A DNA stretch of 64,000 nt from DASZIT01 sp036268775 (GTDB lineage: Bacteria > Actinomycetota > Acidimicrobiia > Acidimicrobiales > RAAP-2), in NCBI GenBank assembly GCA_036268775.1, contig DATATM010000025.1, positions 62,001 through 126,000 of the forward strand. The letters are read 5' to 3'. The number at the start of each line of letters is the position of its first letter. Position 1 is the first letter of the stretch. The notes under the pieces were generated by a model, which saw nothing but the letters and a program-made list of their open reading frames with translations, ran no database searches and was not told the DNA's origin. A program made the translations under genes and the position numbers. This document shows positions 8,103 to 16,732 of this stretch, piece after piece.

Positions 8103-8612
8103 ATGACGACGACCAACAAGCTCCGCATCGCCACCGCCGACCGCTCCGGCGCTCTCGACCTGGTCTGCTCGGAGGTCGAGTCGGCCGTCGGGATGTCGGT
8201 GCAGCCCGTCTTCCAGGAAATCGAAGGCGACTGCCTGATCCTCGAACTCCGACTCGGCTCCGAGGCAACCAAGACCCCTCTCCCGACCCGGCTGGCCATT
8301 CAGGTGGACAACGCCGCCCGGGACGTCCAGGTGCTCAGCGCCTGGAACGAGCCGGATCCGTCCGAACCGGCTCCGAAGGGCTGCCACAACGTGTTGGGGG
8401 CGTTGTTCGACACCATGCCGCCCGTCGCCCATCGAGCCCTGATCGACAGCCTGCCGACCGCCCAGTGGGATCGCTCGGATGCCTCCTGGCAGCTGGCGGT
8501 GCCCTCGGTGTTCGCCACTCGGCCCCTGGTCGGGCTGTCCCGCCGGCGCGGGTATTCCCAGCGCTTCACCTTCTTCGAAGCCGCCGCCATCCGGTCCGGC
8601 CTGGCGTCGTGA
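8103..8612 (+). CDS. hypothetical protein
   Basis: I do not recognise this 169-residue protein. The ATG at 8103 has an excellent ribosome site (gtggaggtcc), so I prefer it to the upstream ATG at 8052. It has no signal peptide, membrane segment or cysteine cluster. The middle is acidic and polar (NEPDPSEPAPKG), and the C-terminus is basic and aromatic (SRRRGYSQRFTFFEAAA). A soluble cytoplasmic protein is likely. Its neighbours, a universal stress protein and a thioesterase, give no clear clue. Confidence 0.75.
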   Translation: MTTTNKLRIATADRSGALDLVCSEVESAVGMSVQPVFQEIEGDCLILELRLGSEATKTPLPTRLAIQVDNAARDVQVLSAWNEPDPSEPAPKGCHNVLGALFDTMPPVAHRALIDSLPTAQWDRSDASWQLAVPSVFATRPLVGLSRRRGYSQRFTFFEAAAIRSGLAS

Positions 8613-8666
8613 ACTCGGAACCCTGACCCGGGATCCCCGAAAACTCGTACGTTGGGCTGGCGGGTC

Positions 8667-8705
8667 TGGGCGCGACGCTTGATCGCAGAGACTCACCCGC
8701 GCCCA
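8667..8705. repeat. 8-bp inverted repeat in the gap before the thioesterase gene
   Basis: TGGGCGCG (8667-8674) and CGCGCCCA (8698-8705) are perfect arms 23 bp apart. They could form an RNA hairpin in the leader or act as a protein-binding site. Such GC-rich dyads also arise by chance in this composition. Confidence 0.25.
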
Positions 8706-8750
8706 CGGGAGCGGATTCCCGCCGAACCCGCCTCCGGTAGGTTCTCCACC

Positions 8751-9395
8751 ATGTCGAGCCAGCCCACCGCCGAGAACCGGCCGCCTCACGCACCCTTCGT
8801 CGATCCGTTCGCCAACCTCACTGTTGACACCGAGCGCGGCGGGGCTGCCTACGCCCATTTCCTCGAACTGTTCCGGGCGCTGCAGGACACCGTGGTCAGT
8901 TCCAATCCGCCCGAGGGCGTTTGGGATGAGGTGTCCGCGCAGGTGCAAGGTGCTATCGATCTCCTCGAACCGTTCGCCGCCCCCGAGTGGCAACGGCCGG
9001 CCGGGATGCGGGTGGATCTCCCCGGTCGGGGGAACCCGCTCCTCATCCCCTACATCGAGGACGAGGAATCCGAAGGTCACGTCCGGGGTCGGGTGACCTT
9101 CCGTCCCTTTCACCTGGGAGGGAACGGTGCGGCTCATGGCGGGACCCTGCCGTTGCTCTTTGACGACGTTCTCGGCCGGCTGGCCAACTCGGTGGGCGGA
9201 GGCATTGGGAGGACGGCCTATTTGAAGGTCAACTACCGGAAGATCACCCCGATCGGGATAGAGCTCCAAGTCGAGGGATCTGTCGACCGGATCGAGGGGC
9301 GGAAGCGGTGGGTCAGCGCTCGGCTGCTCGAGGGTGAGACGCTGATTGCCGACGCCGAGGGTCTCTTCGTGGCCCTACTCCCCGGCCAGCCGTAG
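8751..9395 (+). CDS. PaaI-like hotdog-fold thioesterase
   Basis: This 214-residue protein has a C-terminal hotdog domain with the motif GGNGAAHGGTLPLLFDDVLG (about residues 123-142), which is the HGG-type active-site segment of PaaI/acyl-CoA thioesterases. About 90 N-terminal residues precede it, longer than minimal PaaI proteins. The likely reaction is hydrolysis of an acyl-CoA, and the converging gene is an acyl-CoA ligase. The ATG at 8751 is preferred over upstream frame extension, which has no family resemblance. Confidence 0.82.
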   Translation: MSSQPTAENRPPHAPFVDPFANLTVDTERGGAAYAHFLELFRALQDTVVSSNPPEGVWDEVSAQVQGAIDLLEPFAAPEWQRPAGMRVDLPGRGNPLLIPYIEDEESEGHVRGRVTFRPFHLGGNGAAHGGTLPLLFDDVLGRLANSVGGGIGRTAYLKVNYRKITPIGIELQVEGSVDRIEGRKRWVSARLLEGETLIADAEGLFVALLPGQP

Positions 9396-9433
9396 TCGGC
9401 TGCCCGGGTACAGCAATCCAGGGTCCGCTTCCC

Positions 9434-10987
9434 CTAGGACACGATCTTGCTGACCCCACTCCCCCAGTACTGGTCACGGAGGAGCCGCTTGTAGAGCTTG
9501 CCGGTCGGCAGCCGGGGCAGTTCCGGATCGAAGTCGATCGAGTGGGGGCACTTGAGGTGGGCCAGGTGCTCCCGGCAGAATTCGATCAGCTCCTTTTCGA
9601 TGCCGGGGCCGGGTTCGACCGACGGCATCAGCTGGACCACCGCCTTTACTTCTTCGCCGAGGTCGGCGTTGGGGATGCCAAAGACGGCGGCGTCCGCCAC
9701 CTTGGGATGGGTGATGAGGAGGTTCTCGCACTCCTGCGGGTAGATGTTGACGCCGCCGGAGATGATCATGAAGGTGGCCCGGTCAGTCAGGAAGAGATAG
9801 CCGTCGTCATCGAGGTAGCCGACGTCGCCCACCGTGATCATCGAACCGTCGGGTGAGGTCGACTCAACGGTCTTCTCGGTGTCGTTGAAATAGCGGAACC
9901 GCGTCGCCGGCTTGAACCACAAGGTTCCCGGCGATCCCGGTGACACCGGCTCGAAATCGTCGTCGAGGATGTGGAGCTCACCGATGATCACTTTGCCCAC
10001 CGTCCCGGGGTGGGCCAGCCACTCGTGGCTGTCGCAGGCGGTGAAGCCGATGGCCTCGGTCGCCCCGTAGTACTCGATGATGATCGGCCCCCACCAGGCG
10101 ATCATCTGCTCTTTGACCGGTACCGGACAGGGAGCCGCGGCGTGGACCGCCACCTCCAGCGACGACAGGTCGTATCGGGCGCGCACCTTGTCGGGCAGCT
10201 TCAGCATCCGGCTGAACATGGTCGGCACCAGTTGGCTGTGGGTCACCTGGTACTGCTCCACCAGCTGGAGGTAACGCTCCGGTTCGAACTTCTCCATGAT
10301 GATTACCGTGCCGCCATTACGGATGGCCAGGTTCACCGCCGCCTGGGGCGCCGAGTGGTACAGCGGAGCAGGCGAGAGATAAATGAGCCCCTCCCGGTAC
10401 CGCCAGAGTTGCTCCAGGAAGGCGAACAGCCGGATCGACCGCCCTGGCGGACCCTCGTCGAGGGGCCGGAGGATGCCCTTCGGACGGCCGGTGGTGCCCG
10501 ACGAGTAGAGCATGGCGCTGCCCAGATTCTCGTCTTCGATCCGGGTGTCGGGAAACCCGGCGGTGGCCGCTTCGAAGTCGAGGAAGGGTCCGTCGTCGCC
10601 GGTCCCGTCCACCAGGAGGCAGAGCGACAACCCCGGGCAGTCCCGGAGTGCCTCTTCGGCCACCTCCCGACAAGCGGTCGAAGTGATGAGGACCTTCGAT
10701 TCACTGTTGTTGAGGATGTAGGCGAGTTCCTCCGCGTTGAGGAACGAGTTCACGCAGGTGTAGTACAAGCCCGCCCGTTCGCCGGCTCCGCAGGACTCGA
10801 GGTAGCGGCTGTTGTTCTCCATGAAGATGGAGTAGTGGTCGGCTCGCTCCAGCCCGTGGGCGCGCAACAGATGGGCGAGGCGATTGGTCCGGGCTTCGAG
10901 TTCGGCGTAGCTGACGGCCTTGCCGGTCGACGCCATGATGAACGCCGCCTGATCGGCTCGGTCGATGGCGTGGGCACCTGGGTACAT
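9434..10987 (-). CDS. AMP-forming acyl-CoA synthetase/ligase
   Basis: This 517-residue member of the ANL superfamily activates a carboxylic acid as an acyl-adenylate and then transfers it to CoA. The visible motifs are the P-loop-like YSSGTTGRPKGI, the adenylate-binding YYGATEAIGF, the hinge DVGYLDDDGYLFLTDR and the catalytic lysine in RLPTGKLYKR near the C-terminus. The ATG at 10987 has a strong ribosome site (ggagga). The open frame extends to 11041 without support. The motifs and length suggest a FadD-like fatty or aromatic acid ligase; the substrate is unknown. Confidence 0.92.
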   Translation of the reverse strand: MYPGAHAIDRADQAAFIMASTGKAVSYAELEARTNRLAHLLRAHGLERADHYSIFMENNSRYLESCGAGERAGLYYTCVNSFLNAEELAYILNNSESKVLITSTACREVAEEALRDCPGLSLCLLVDGTGDDGPFLDFEAATAGFPDTRIEDENLGSAMLYSSGTTGRPKGILRPLDEGPPGRSIRLFAFLEQLWRYREGLIYLSPAPLYHSAPQAAVNLAIRNGGTVIIMEKFEPERYLQLVEQYQVTHSQLVPTMFSRMLKLPDKVRARYDLSSLEVAVHAAAPCPVPVKEQMIAWWGPIIIEYYGATEAIGFTACDSHEWLAHPGTVGKVIIGELHILDDDFEPVSPGSPGTLWFKPATRFRYFNDTEKTVESTSPDGSMITVGDVGYLDDDGYLFLTDRATFMIISGGVNIYPQECENLLITHPKVADAAVFGIPNADLGEEVKAVVQLMPSVEPGPGIEKELIEFCREHLAHLKCPHSIDFDPELPRLPTGKLYKRLLRDQYWGSGVSKIVS

Positions 10988-11047
10988 CGGCACGCTCCTC
11001 CGTGATGACAATTCTCCGGGCTTCACGGTAGATCGGCCCATCCCTTA

Positions 11048-11071
11048 CGTCGAGCGTTAACAGCCTCGACG
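11048..11071. promoter_or_regulatory. 7-bp inverted repeat between divergent ligase and reductase genes
   Basis: CGTCGAG (11048-11054) and CTCGACG (11065-11071) flank a 10-bp core containing GTTAAC. The position, roughly midway between two divergent starts, suits an operator serving one or both genes. Confidence 0.35.
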
Positions 11072-11087
11072 CTGGACGACAACTCCG

Positions 11088-11103
11088 CAGGACCGAAGTC
11101 CTG
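11088..11103. promoter_or_regulatory. short perfect hairpin in the aldo/keto reductase leader
   Basis: CAGGAC-CGAA-GTCCTG is a perfect 6-bp stem with a 4-nt loop, 22 bp upstream of the reductase start. It may influence translation or mark a regulator site. Confidence 0.3.
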
Positions 11104-11125
11104 GGGCGGCCGGTAACCTCGAGAA

Positions 11126-12001
11126 ATGACCCTTGGCGACACATTCCAGTTAGGTCCGAAGGCGGTGCACCGGATGGGGTTCGGTGCCATGCAGCTGCCC
11201 GGTCCCGGCGTCCTTGGCCCTCCCCGCGACCATGACGAGGCGATTGCCGTGCTGCGCCGAGCCGTCGAGTTGGGGATCGACCACATCGACACCGCCCAGT
11301 TCTACGGGCCGGTGGTCGCCAACGAGCTCATCCGGGAGGCATTGCACCCCTACCCGGCGGAGCTGACCCTGGTGAGCAAGGTGGGGGCCCGGCGCGACGA
11401 TGCCGGAGCCTGGTTGCCCGCCCAGGCACCCGCCGACCTGCGGGCCGACGTCGAGGCGAATCTCAAGACCCTCGCCGTCGACCAAGTCGATGTGGTGAAC
11501 CTCCGGCTTCTCGACGATCCCGAGGTCGCCCTGGAGGACCAGCTCGACGCCATGATCGAGATGCGCAACGACGGCCTCATCGGGGGCATCGGCTTGAGCA
11601 ATGTCTCCGCCGATCATCTGGAGGTGGCCCGCGGGGTGACCGACATCGTCTGCGTACAGAACGCCTTCAACGTGGTCGACCGTTCCTCAGAGCCGGTCCT
11701 GGAAGCTTGCCGGGTCGAGGGCATCGGCTTCGTCCCCTTCTTCCCGCTCGGCTCGGCCTTCGGCGGCGACCACAACGTCGTCCTCGAAGCGCCGGTGGTG
11801 GTGGCAGCAGCCGCCCGCCTCGGGGTGACGGTCGCCCAGCTGGCACTGGCGTGGCTGTTGGACCGCTGGTCGAACGTGCTGCTGATCCCCGGCACTTCGT
11901 CTCTCGCCCACCTGGAGGAGAACGTGGCCGCCGCCGACATCGTGCTCGACGACGTCACCCGGAGTGAACTCGAGGCGATCGGCTCGGCCAGCCACAGCTG
12001 A
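11126..12001 (+). CDS. aldo/keto reductase
   Basis: This 291-residue NADPH-dependent oxidoreductase has the TIM-barrel AKR fold. DHIDTAQFYG carries the catalytic Asp and Tyr, LVSKVG the Lys, and IGLSN and LLIPGTSS the cofactor-binding strands. The usual catalytic His position reads VDVVNLRL, so an Asn replaces it. The same NLR wording occurs in the YdbC (pyridoxal/oxidoreductase) branch of the family, so activity is still expected. It is divergent from the acyl-CoA ligase gene. Confidence 0.88.
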   Translation: MTLGDTFQLGPKAVHRMGFGAMQLPGPGVLGPPRDHDEAIAVLRRAVELGIDHIDTAQFYGPVVANELIREALHPYPAELTLVSKVGARRDDAGAWLPAQAPADLRADVEANLKTLAVDQVDVVNLRLLDDPEVALEDQLDAMIEMRNDGLIGGIGLSNVSADHLEVARGVTDIVCVQNAFNVVDRSSEPVLEACRVEGIGFVPFFPLGSAFGGDHNVVLEAPVVVAAAARLGVTVAQLALAWLLDRWSNVLLIPGTSSLAHLEENVAAADIVLDDVTRSELEAIGSASHS

Positions 12002-12037
12002 GTCAGGCCCGATGCCGGCGTCGGTCGAGGCGCCCGG

Positions 12038-13687
12038 TCAGCCGCCCCCGTAGTAAGTGGCGTTGAACGAGAACACCTGGCCAGCGGCGTCGACCAGCCA
12101 GTAACCCGGAGACGCGGCCGACTGGTTGGATGCCATCCCCACCACCGGGGTGGCCGGAGGACTGGATCCGGTGGAACCGTGGAAGGCGGCATCCCCGAAG
12201 CCGAAGATGCCGCCATCGGAGGCCACGAACCAGTACCCCTTGCGGTCCGGCGACGGGGCCATCCCGTTCACCGGCTTGTTGAGGGCGATGGCCCCCGTCG
12301 ATCCGTAATAAGTGGCGTCCCCGAAAGCGAAGATGCCCCCGTCGGTGGCCACCATCCAGTAGCCGCCCCCGTCGGCCACCGGGGCGATCCCGACCACCGG
12401 CTTGTTCAGCCGGGCCCCACCCATCGACCCGTGATAGGTGGCGTCCCCGAAGGCGAAGATGCCGCCATCGGAGGCGACCAGCCAATAGCCGTCGCCGTCC
12501 CGGGTCGGTGCCAGGTCGACGATCGGCGCGTTGAGTCGCTGTCCGCCCATCGATCCGAAGAATCCGGCATCCCCGAAGGCGAAGGTGCCACCGTCGCCGG
12601 CTACCAACCAGTAGCCCTTGCCGTCGGGGGTGGCCACGATGTGGGCGATCGGGGAGTTGAGGGCCTGGCCGGTCATCAGGCCGTAGGAGGCGGCGTCGCC
12701 GTGGGGGGACACGCCGCCGGCGGCGTCGGCCAACCAGTAGCCACCTCCGTCCGGGGTGGCGTCAATGCCCACCACCGGCGCGGTCAAGGTTCCAACCGTC
12801 GGAGGTGGGGGTGCCGGCCCGGTGGCGGCGGGGACCGCCGCCGAGCCGGGCAGCGTGGTGTTCCCGGTGCCGGCCCCGACGTTGAAGGCGACCACCGCAA
12901 TCTGGTGGGGGGCACCGTCGACCCCGATCTTCAAGTCGAACCCGTGGGGGCCCACATCGCTGCGGGCCAGATTGGCGGCGGCGATCCCGCCCCTCGGCAC
13001 CCCGTCCACCGTCATCTGCACCGATACCGGGTTGCTCCCGGCGTTGGGGTCGGAGGCCCAGCCGATAACTTCGACGCCCCCACTGATCCGCTTGACGCTC
13101 TCCAGGTTTCCGACCGGGTTACCGGACTGACCGGTCAGGTCGTTCACGTGGATGAACCCGGTGAACTCGCTCGTCGGCACCCCGACCCGCACGTCATAGC
13201 CGCCCAGGGTGTTGTAGTCGTACTCTTCGACGTCGACGCTGCCGTTGGGCTCGACGTTGGCCACCCAGGCCACATGGCCGAGGCTTCCGGTGCCGCCGGT
13301 GTCGGCCGCATTCCAGGCAACCGCCCCGACCGCCGGGGCGCCGTTGACCGGGATGCCAAGGGAAATCGCCGCCGGGCCCCAGGTGTTGGCGTTGCCCCAC
13401 TGGGGCCCTCCGTAGAAGTCGTTGAACGCCACCCCGTTGGCGTTGTTGAGGCGCCAGGCGACGAACGAAGTGCACTCCCGGTTGAAGAACCTCCAAGGAT
13501 CGATGAGGGCGTCCTTGGCGGCGCTGGACAGATTGGCGGGGTAGTCGTTGCCGAGCACCGCGGCGCCGGCCGGGGCCGACGGCGCACTCAACTGGACGAG
13601 CGAAACCACCAACGGCAACAGCAGTACTCGGCTCAGAGCCCGGGCTCCCCGCCCAGCCCAATGACGATGGAATGTCGACGCGGGCAT
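12038..13687 (-). CDS. secreted CHAP-domain protein with six GYW repeats
   Basis: This 549-residue exported protein has a signal peptide (basic start, hydrophobic core about residues 19-35, Ala-rich cleavage area near 43). A CHAP (NlpC/P60-like amidase) domain follows, with catalytic Cys72 in ECTSFVAWRL and His138 in SLGHVAWV, so peptidoglycan hydrolysis or amidase activity is likely. A middle domain (about 188-285) contains GWASDPNAG. The C-terminal part from about residue 303 is six copies of a 42-residue unit of the form GYWLVASDGGIFAFGDA, which probably forms a repeat propeller or solenoid for surface binding. The ATG at 13687 is used; a GTG at 13702 is possible. Such repeats are known from secreted actinobacterial proteins. 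Confidence 0.85.
   Translation of the reverse strand: MPASTFHRHWAGRGARALSRVLLLPLVVSLVQLSAPSAPAGAAVLGNDYPANLSSAAKDALIDPWRFFNRECTSFVAWRLNNANGVAFNDFYGGPQWGNANTWGPAAISLGIPVNGAPAVGAVAWNAADTGGTGSLGHVAWVANVEPNGSVDVEEYDYNTLGGYDVRVGVPTSEFTGFIHVNDLTGQSGNPVGNLESVKRISGGVEVIGWASDPNAGSNPVSVQMTVDGVPRGGIAAANLARSDVGPHGFDLKIGVDGAPHQIAVVAFNVGAGTGNTTLPGSAAVPAATGPAPPPPTVGTLTAPVVGIDATPDGGGYWLADAAGGVSPHGDAASYGLMTGQALNSPIAHIVATPDGKGYWLVAGDGGTFAFGDAGFFGSMGGQRLNAPIVDLAPTRDGDGYWLVASDGGIFAFGDATYHGSMGGARLNKPVVGIAPVADGGGYWMVATDGGIFAFGDATYYGSTGAIALNKPVNGMAPSPDRKGYWFVASDGGIFGFGDAAFHGSTGSSPPATPVVGMASNQSAASPGYWLVDAAGQVFSFNATYYGGG
12050..12780 (-). repeat. six tandem 126-bp repeats encoding GYW units
   Basis: The GYW codons fall at 12742, 12616, 12490, 12364, 12238 and 12106 (first base on minus). 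The spacing is exactly 126 bp for five of the units and 132 bp before the last. The copies share GYW, DGG and FGDA but have diverged elsewhere. Recombination between copies could change the repeat number in frame. Confidence 0.85.
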
Positions 13688-13780
13688 ATCGGGTTCTACC
13701 ACGGTTCCCGGCCGGAATTAGGGCATGGCGAGCCCGGAAACGAGTGCACTCAAGAGTGCCGCCGCTACCATCCAGGTCCT

Positions 13781-14409
13781 CTAGGGCAACGCCTCCCGGG
13801 CTGCGTGCCAGTCGATGGCCAGGGCATTCGGATCGGCGAGCGTCTTTGCCGGAAGGCTGTGGCCCGCAGTGAGGAGCGGGAGGCAGTCAGGGGGGACTGG
13901 CCCCCAGATGGTGATCGGCGTCGGCTTCTGGCCGTCCTGTTGGACCTCGAGGGTGAGCGCATACATGTCGAACCCGGCCGTATCAGTCCTACCGGGCGCC
14001 GAGCTCTTGTCGAAGGTCACCTGCACCGGCACACCGGTGGCCAGGATGTCGGCTGGGGAAACCTGGGATGCATCCGGCGGTGGCTCGGGAGGGCCGGCCA
14101 GCTCCGCCGTCAGCCGGGCCTTGTCCCGCTTGGCCGGGGCGCTGTTGCTTTCCTCCGGGTCGGAGGTATCGAAGCGGGCCTTCTGGCGTTTGACGCCGAC
14201 CTGCAACTTGACCGTCTGTCCAGGCCCAGGGCGCAAGATGAAGTCCCCCGAGTGCCGGGGCAATCCGATCTCGACCCGAAAGAGCTCACCATGGGAGGGC
14301 GGACCTCCACCAGAAACCGTTGATCGGTGATTCCGTTGACCCGATTGCTTCCCTGCACCCGCTCGTCGATGATCGTTCCCTCTGCGGGTTCCCAGTCGTG
14401 CCCGAACAT
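13781..14409 (-). pseudogene. hypothetical gene with an apparent one-base frameshift
   Basis: The ATG at 14409 has a very good ribosome site (gggaggagc) and opens a frame starting MFGHDWEPAEGTIIDERVQG. Near 14290 the sensible protein jumps to a second frame, LFRVEIGLPRHSGDF, which then runs to the stop at 13781. The whole span is 629 bases, one short of 210 codons. Restoring one G where GTGAGCTC would become GTGGAGCTC joins both halves as VELFRVEIGLP. The joined protein would have about 209 residues, be hydrophilic and charged with a proline-rich middle, and match no family I know. This may be a real mutation or an assembly error. Confidence 0.6.
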
Positions 14410-14559
14410 GGTTGCTCCTCCCCGCTTGACTTCACTCAGTTGAGCACATCGGGCTCCGCCAAGATGGGTCTCACCGAGGCCCGTGGAGAGCCCCCAGAAA
14501 ATCTTTGAGCCGGATGTCAACCTTTGGGGACTCCCGTTCGTGGAGATAGGCAGAGACGT

Positions 14560-15027
14560 ATGGAACATGCCGCCGAGACTGAAAGCTTCGACGATGCCTT
14601 CGACCGCCTATTTCGCATTGCCTACCGCTCCGCCTACCGGCTCCTCGGCTCGCGGGAAGACGCCGAGGACGTCGCCATGGACGCCCTCACCCGAGCTTCC
14701 CTCCAGTGGCGAAAGGTCCGCAGCGATCCGGCACCCTGGATCACCACCGTGTCGGCCAACTTGGCCATCGACATCTGGCGGCGGCGGAAGCGGACCCCGA
14801 CCCACCAACCGGTTCCGTCGGCCGACCCGCTGGACAGCCGGCGGATTGACCTGGCGCGGGCACTCGAACGGCTGCCCCGTCGCCAACGGCACGCCGTGAT
14901 CCTCCGCTACTTCGCCGATCTCACCGAATCTCAAACCGCCGAGGCCTTGGGTGTCTCGACCGGAAGCGTCAAACAGCACACCTCGCGGGCCATGGTGTCC
15001 CTCAAGCGGGAGCTGGGGGAACCGTGA
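14560..15027 (+). CDS. ECF sigma factor (RNA polymerase sigma-70 family, SigE-like)
   Basis: This 155-residue protein consists of sigma region 2 (about residues 10-75, including YRLLGSREDAEDVAMDAL) and region 4 (about 100-150, including LPRRQRHAVILRY and a helix-turn-helix with SVKQHTSRAM). Regions 1 and 3 are missing, as in ECF sigma factors that respond to envelope or external stress. The GTG of the next gene overlaps its stop (GTGA), the usual layout for a sigma factor and its membrane partner. The start ATG at 14560 is favoured over 14524 because homologues begin shortly before region 2. Confidence 0.9.
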   Translation: MEHAAETESFDDAFDRLFRIAYRSAYRLLGSREDAEDVAMDALTRASLQWRKVRSDPAPWITTVSANLAIDIWRRRKRTPTHQPVPSADPLDSRRIDLARALERLPRRQRHAVILRYFADLTESQTAEALGVSTGSVKQHTSRAMVSLKRELGEP

Positions 15028-15815
15028 CCGTCTCCGTCGATGCCAGGTTCGACGACCTCGACGACCCTTCTCCGCCCCGGTCGAGCGCAACCCATCGGGT
15101 CGAAGTGGACCGGCGCATCCGTCGGTTCCGGCGCCGACGGCAGCTGATGGTCGGCGGCCTGGCCGTGGCCATCGTGTTCGGGGCCACCTTCACCGCTGTC
15201 AACCTCCGGACTCCGGCGCCGACTACCAAGGCGCTGAAGGCCGCCTCGTCGAGCGGCCCCGACCAGGTCTACTGGCCATCGGCCGGCACCCCCGGGATCG
15301 GCTCCGCGCCTCCAGTCCTGCCCCCATTGGGACCGTCAACTGGAAACCAAGATGATGCCGCCGGGACGACCGCCACGGCCGGAGCGGGCACGGGCGCCGG
15401 GGAACCGAGCTCGAGCGCACTGGCTCCACAGGATTCCCTGCCGGGGATGACCTCGACGCCGTGCGCCAACCCGACCTGGGAGGCCGGCAGCTACTGCGGG
15501 CCTTCTCCTCACCCCGGAAACGGCGCCGCCCCCGATGGGCGGTGTTCGGGCCGCGAGACGGCCCCTCCCTGCGGTCCCGGTGCGGTAGTCGGTACCTATT
15601 ACGCCTACACCCTTCCGGTCCGCTGCGATGGGACGATCACCTTCGACGGCCGCCGCTGGGAGTCAGACCTCCTCCCCCCCTCTACCGGCCCTGATCTGTG
15701 GGTGTGGATGCGGCTGGCTCCGGGCGGCCACCTGCGATCCGTCAGTCCGGTCGGAACCGTCGGGTTCACGGTGGGAACGGGCCATGCGTCGCCAACCTGC
15801 AGCGGCGCTCCTTAG
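15024..15815 (+). CDS. membrane protein, candidate anti-sigma factor or sigma partner
   Basis: This 263-residue protein has a charged N-terminus of about 38 residues, one transmembrane segment (about 41-60, VGGLAVAIVFGATFTAVNL), then an extracytoplasmic region rich in Pro, Ser, Thr and Gly with about six cysteines in the C-terminal half. Translation is coupled to the ECF sigma gene by a 4-base overlap. Position and topology fit a membrane anti-sigma factor, but the short cytoplasmic part lacks the zinc-binding HxxxCxxC of the ZAS family. The assignment is inferred from context only. Confidence 0.7.
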   Translation: MTVSVDARFDDLDDPSPPRSSATHRVEVDRRIRRFRRRRQLMVGGLAVAIVFGATFTAVNLRTPAPTTKALKAASSSGPDQVYWPSAGTPGIGSAPPVLPPLGPSTGNQDDAAGTTATAGAGTGAGEPSSSALAPQDSLPGMTSTPCANPTWEAGSYCGPSPHPGNGAAPDGRCSGRETAPPCGPGAVVGTYYAYTLPVRCDGTITFDGRRWESDLLPPSTGPDLWVWMRLAPGGHLRSVSPVGTVGFTVGTGHASPTCSGAP

Positions 15816-15897
15816 CCAGATCCCCGGCGACGCTTCCCCTCGCGTCTCGCCCGCCATCCTTCCTGCCCTGCCTCCACCGACCAACCAAGGAGTCACC

Positions 15898-16686
15898 ATG
15901 AAACGCATCATCCCCAACCGCCGACTGTTTTCCGTCCTCGGGGTCATCGCCGTGGCCGGCATGGCCGCCGTCACCGGCCTCGTCCTGTCCGCCGGCACCA
16001 GCCCGCGAGCCGGGGCGACGACGGCGACTCCCGCCTGTGGCACCTCCGATCCCAAGCTCACCGTGCAGGCCACTGGCCAGGCCACCGCCACCCCGAACTT
16101 ACTGACCCTCAATATCGGGGTGAACGTCTCCGATCCCACCGCCTCGGCCGCACTCTCCGATGCCAATGCCAAGTCGGCTAGCTTGGCCGCCTCGCTGGAA
16201 CAGGCCGGGGTGGTCAATGCCGACATCCAGACAACCAACTTCTCGGTTCAGCCGAACTTCGACGCCAAAGGCAACATCACCGGCTATCAGGTCTCCAATA
16301 CCGAGCTGGTGAAGCTGCACAACCTGTCAGCTTCCGGGGCGGTCATCGACGCAGCCGCCAGGTCAGCCGGTGATGCCATCAGAGTGAATGGGCTCACCTT
16401 CTCGGTGGACGACACCAAAACGGTGGACGGCACGGCCAGAGCCGATGGCATCCAGGTGGCGGCTGCTCATGCCCATTCGATGGCGGCCGCCGCCAATGAG
16501 TCGGTCAACGGTGTGTGCTCGATCACCGACTCAACCACCACCTATCCCATCGGTCAGGACTACGCCGCACTGCCCGGACTCACCGCCACGGCGGGAGCCG
16601 GTGCCGCCAGTGTGCCGGTTCAGCCCGGGACCCAGCAGTCGGTCGCCCAGGTCACCGTGGTCTACGGCGTCGGGCCAAAAGGCTGA
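15898..16686 (+). CDS. SIMPL-domain (DUF541) exported protein
   Basis: This 262-residue protein has a basic N-terminus and a hydrophobic segment (about residues 10-31) that serves as signal peptide or anchor. The SIMPL/DUF541 fold follows, beginning KLTVQATGQATATPNLLTLNIGV and including the IQTTNFSVQPNF segment typical of the family. SIMPL proteins occur in the periplasm or at the surface; their biochemical role is not settled. The ATG at 15898 has an aaggag ribosome site. It follows the sigma/anti-sigma pair after 82 bp and may belong to the same regulon. Confidence 0.88.
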   Translation: MKRIIPNRRLFSVLGVIAVAGMAAVTGLVLSAGTSPRAGATTATPACGTSDPKLTVQATGQATATPNLLTLNIGVNVSDPTASAALSDANAKSASLAASLEQAGVVNADIQTTNFSVQPNFDAKGNITGYQVSNTELVKLHNLSASGAVIDAAARSAGDAIRVNGLTFSVDDTKTVDGTARADGIQVAAAHAHSMAAAANESVNGVCSITDSTTTYPIGQDYAALPGLTATAGAGAASVPVQPGTQQSVAQVTVVYGVGPKG

Positions 16687-16732
16687 GCTGACCGGAGGGA
16701 CCGGAGGGTAGGACCGACCCGATTGCCAAACC

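Noticed and set aside
12179..14323. 714-codon open frame on the plus strand opposite the CHAP repeat gene
   Set aside because: It consists of reverse-complement repeats of the GYW units and has no ribosome site or recognisable domain.
14461..14559. ECF-type autoregulatory promoter before the sigma gene
   Set aside because: TGTCAAC and CGTTCG can be picked out near 14515 and 14535, but the 13-bp spacing is too short for ECF promoters.
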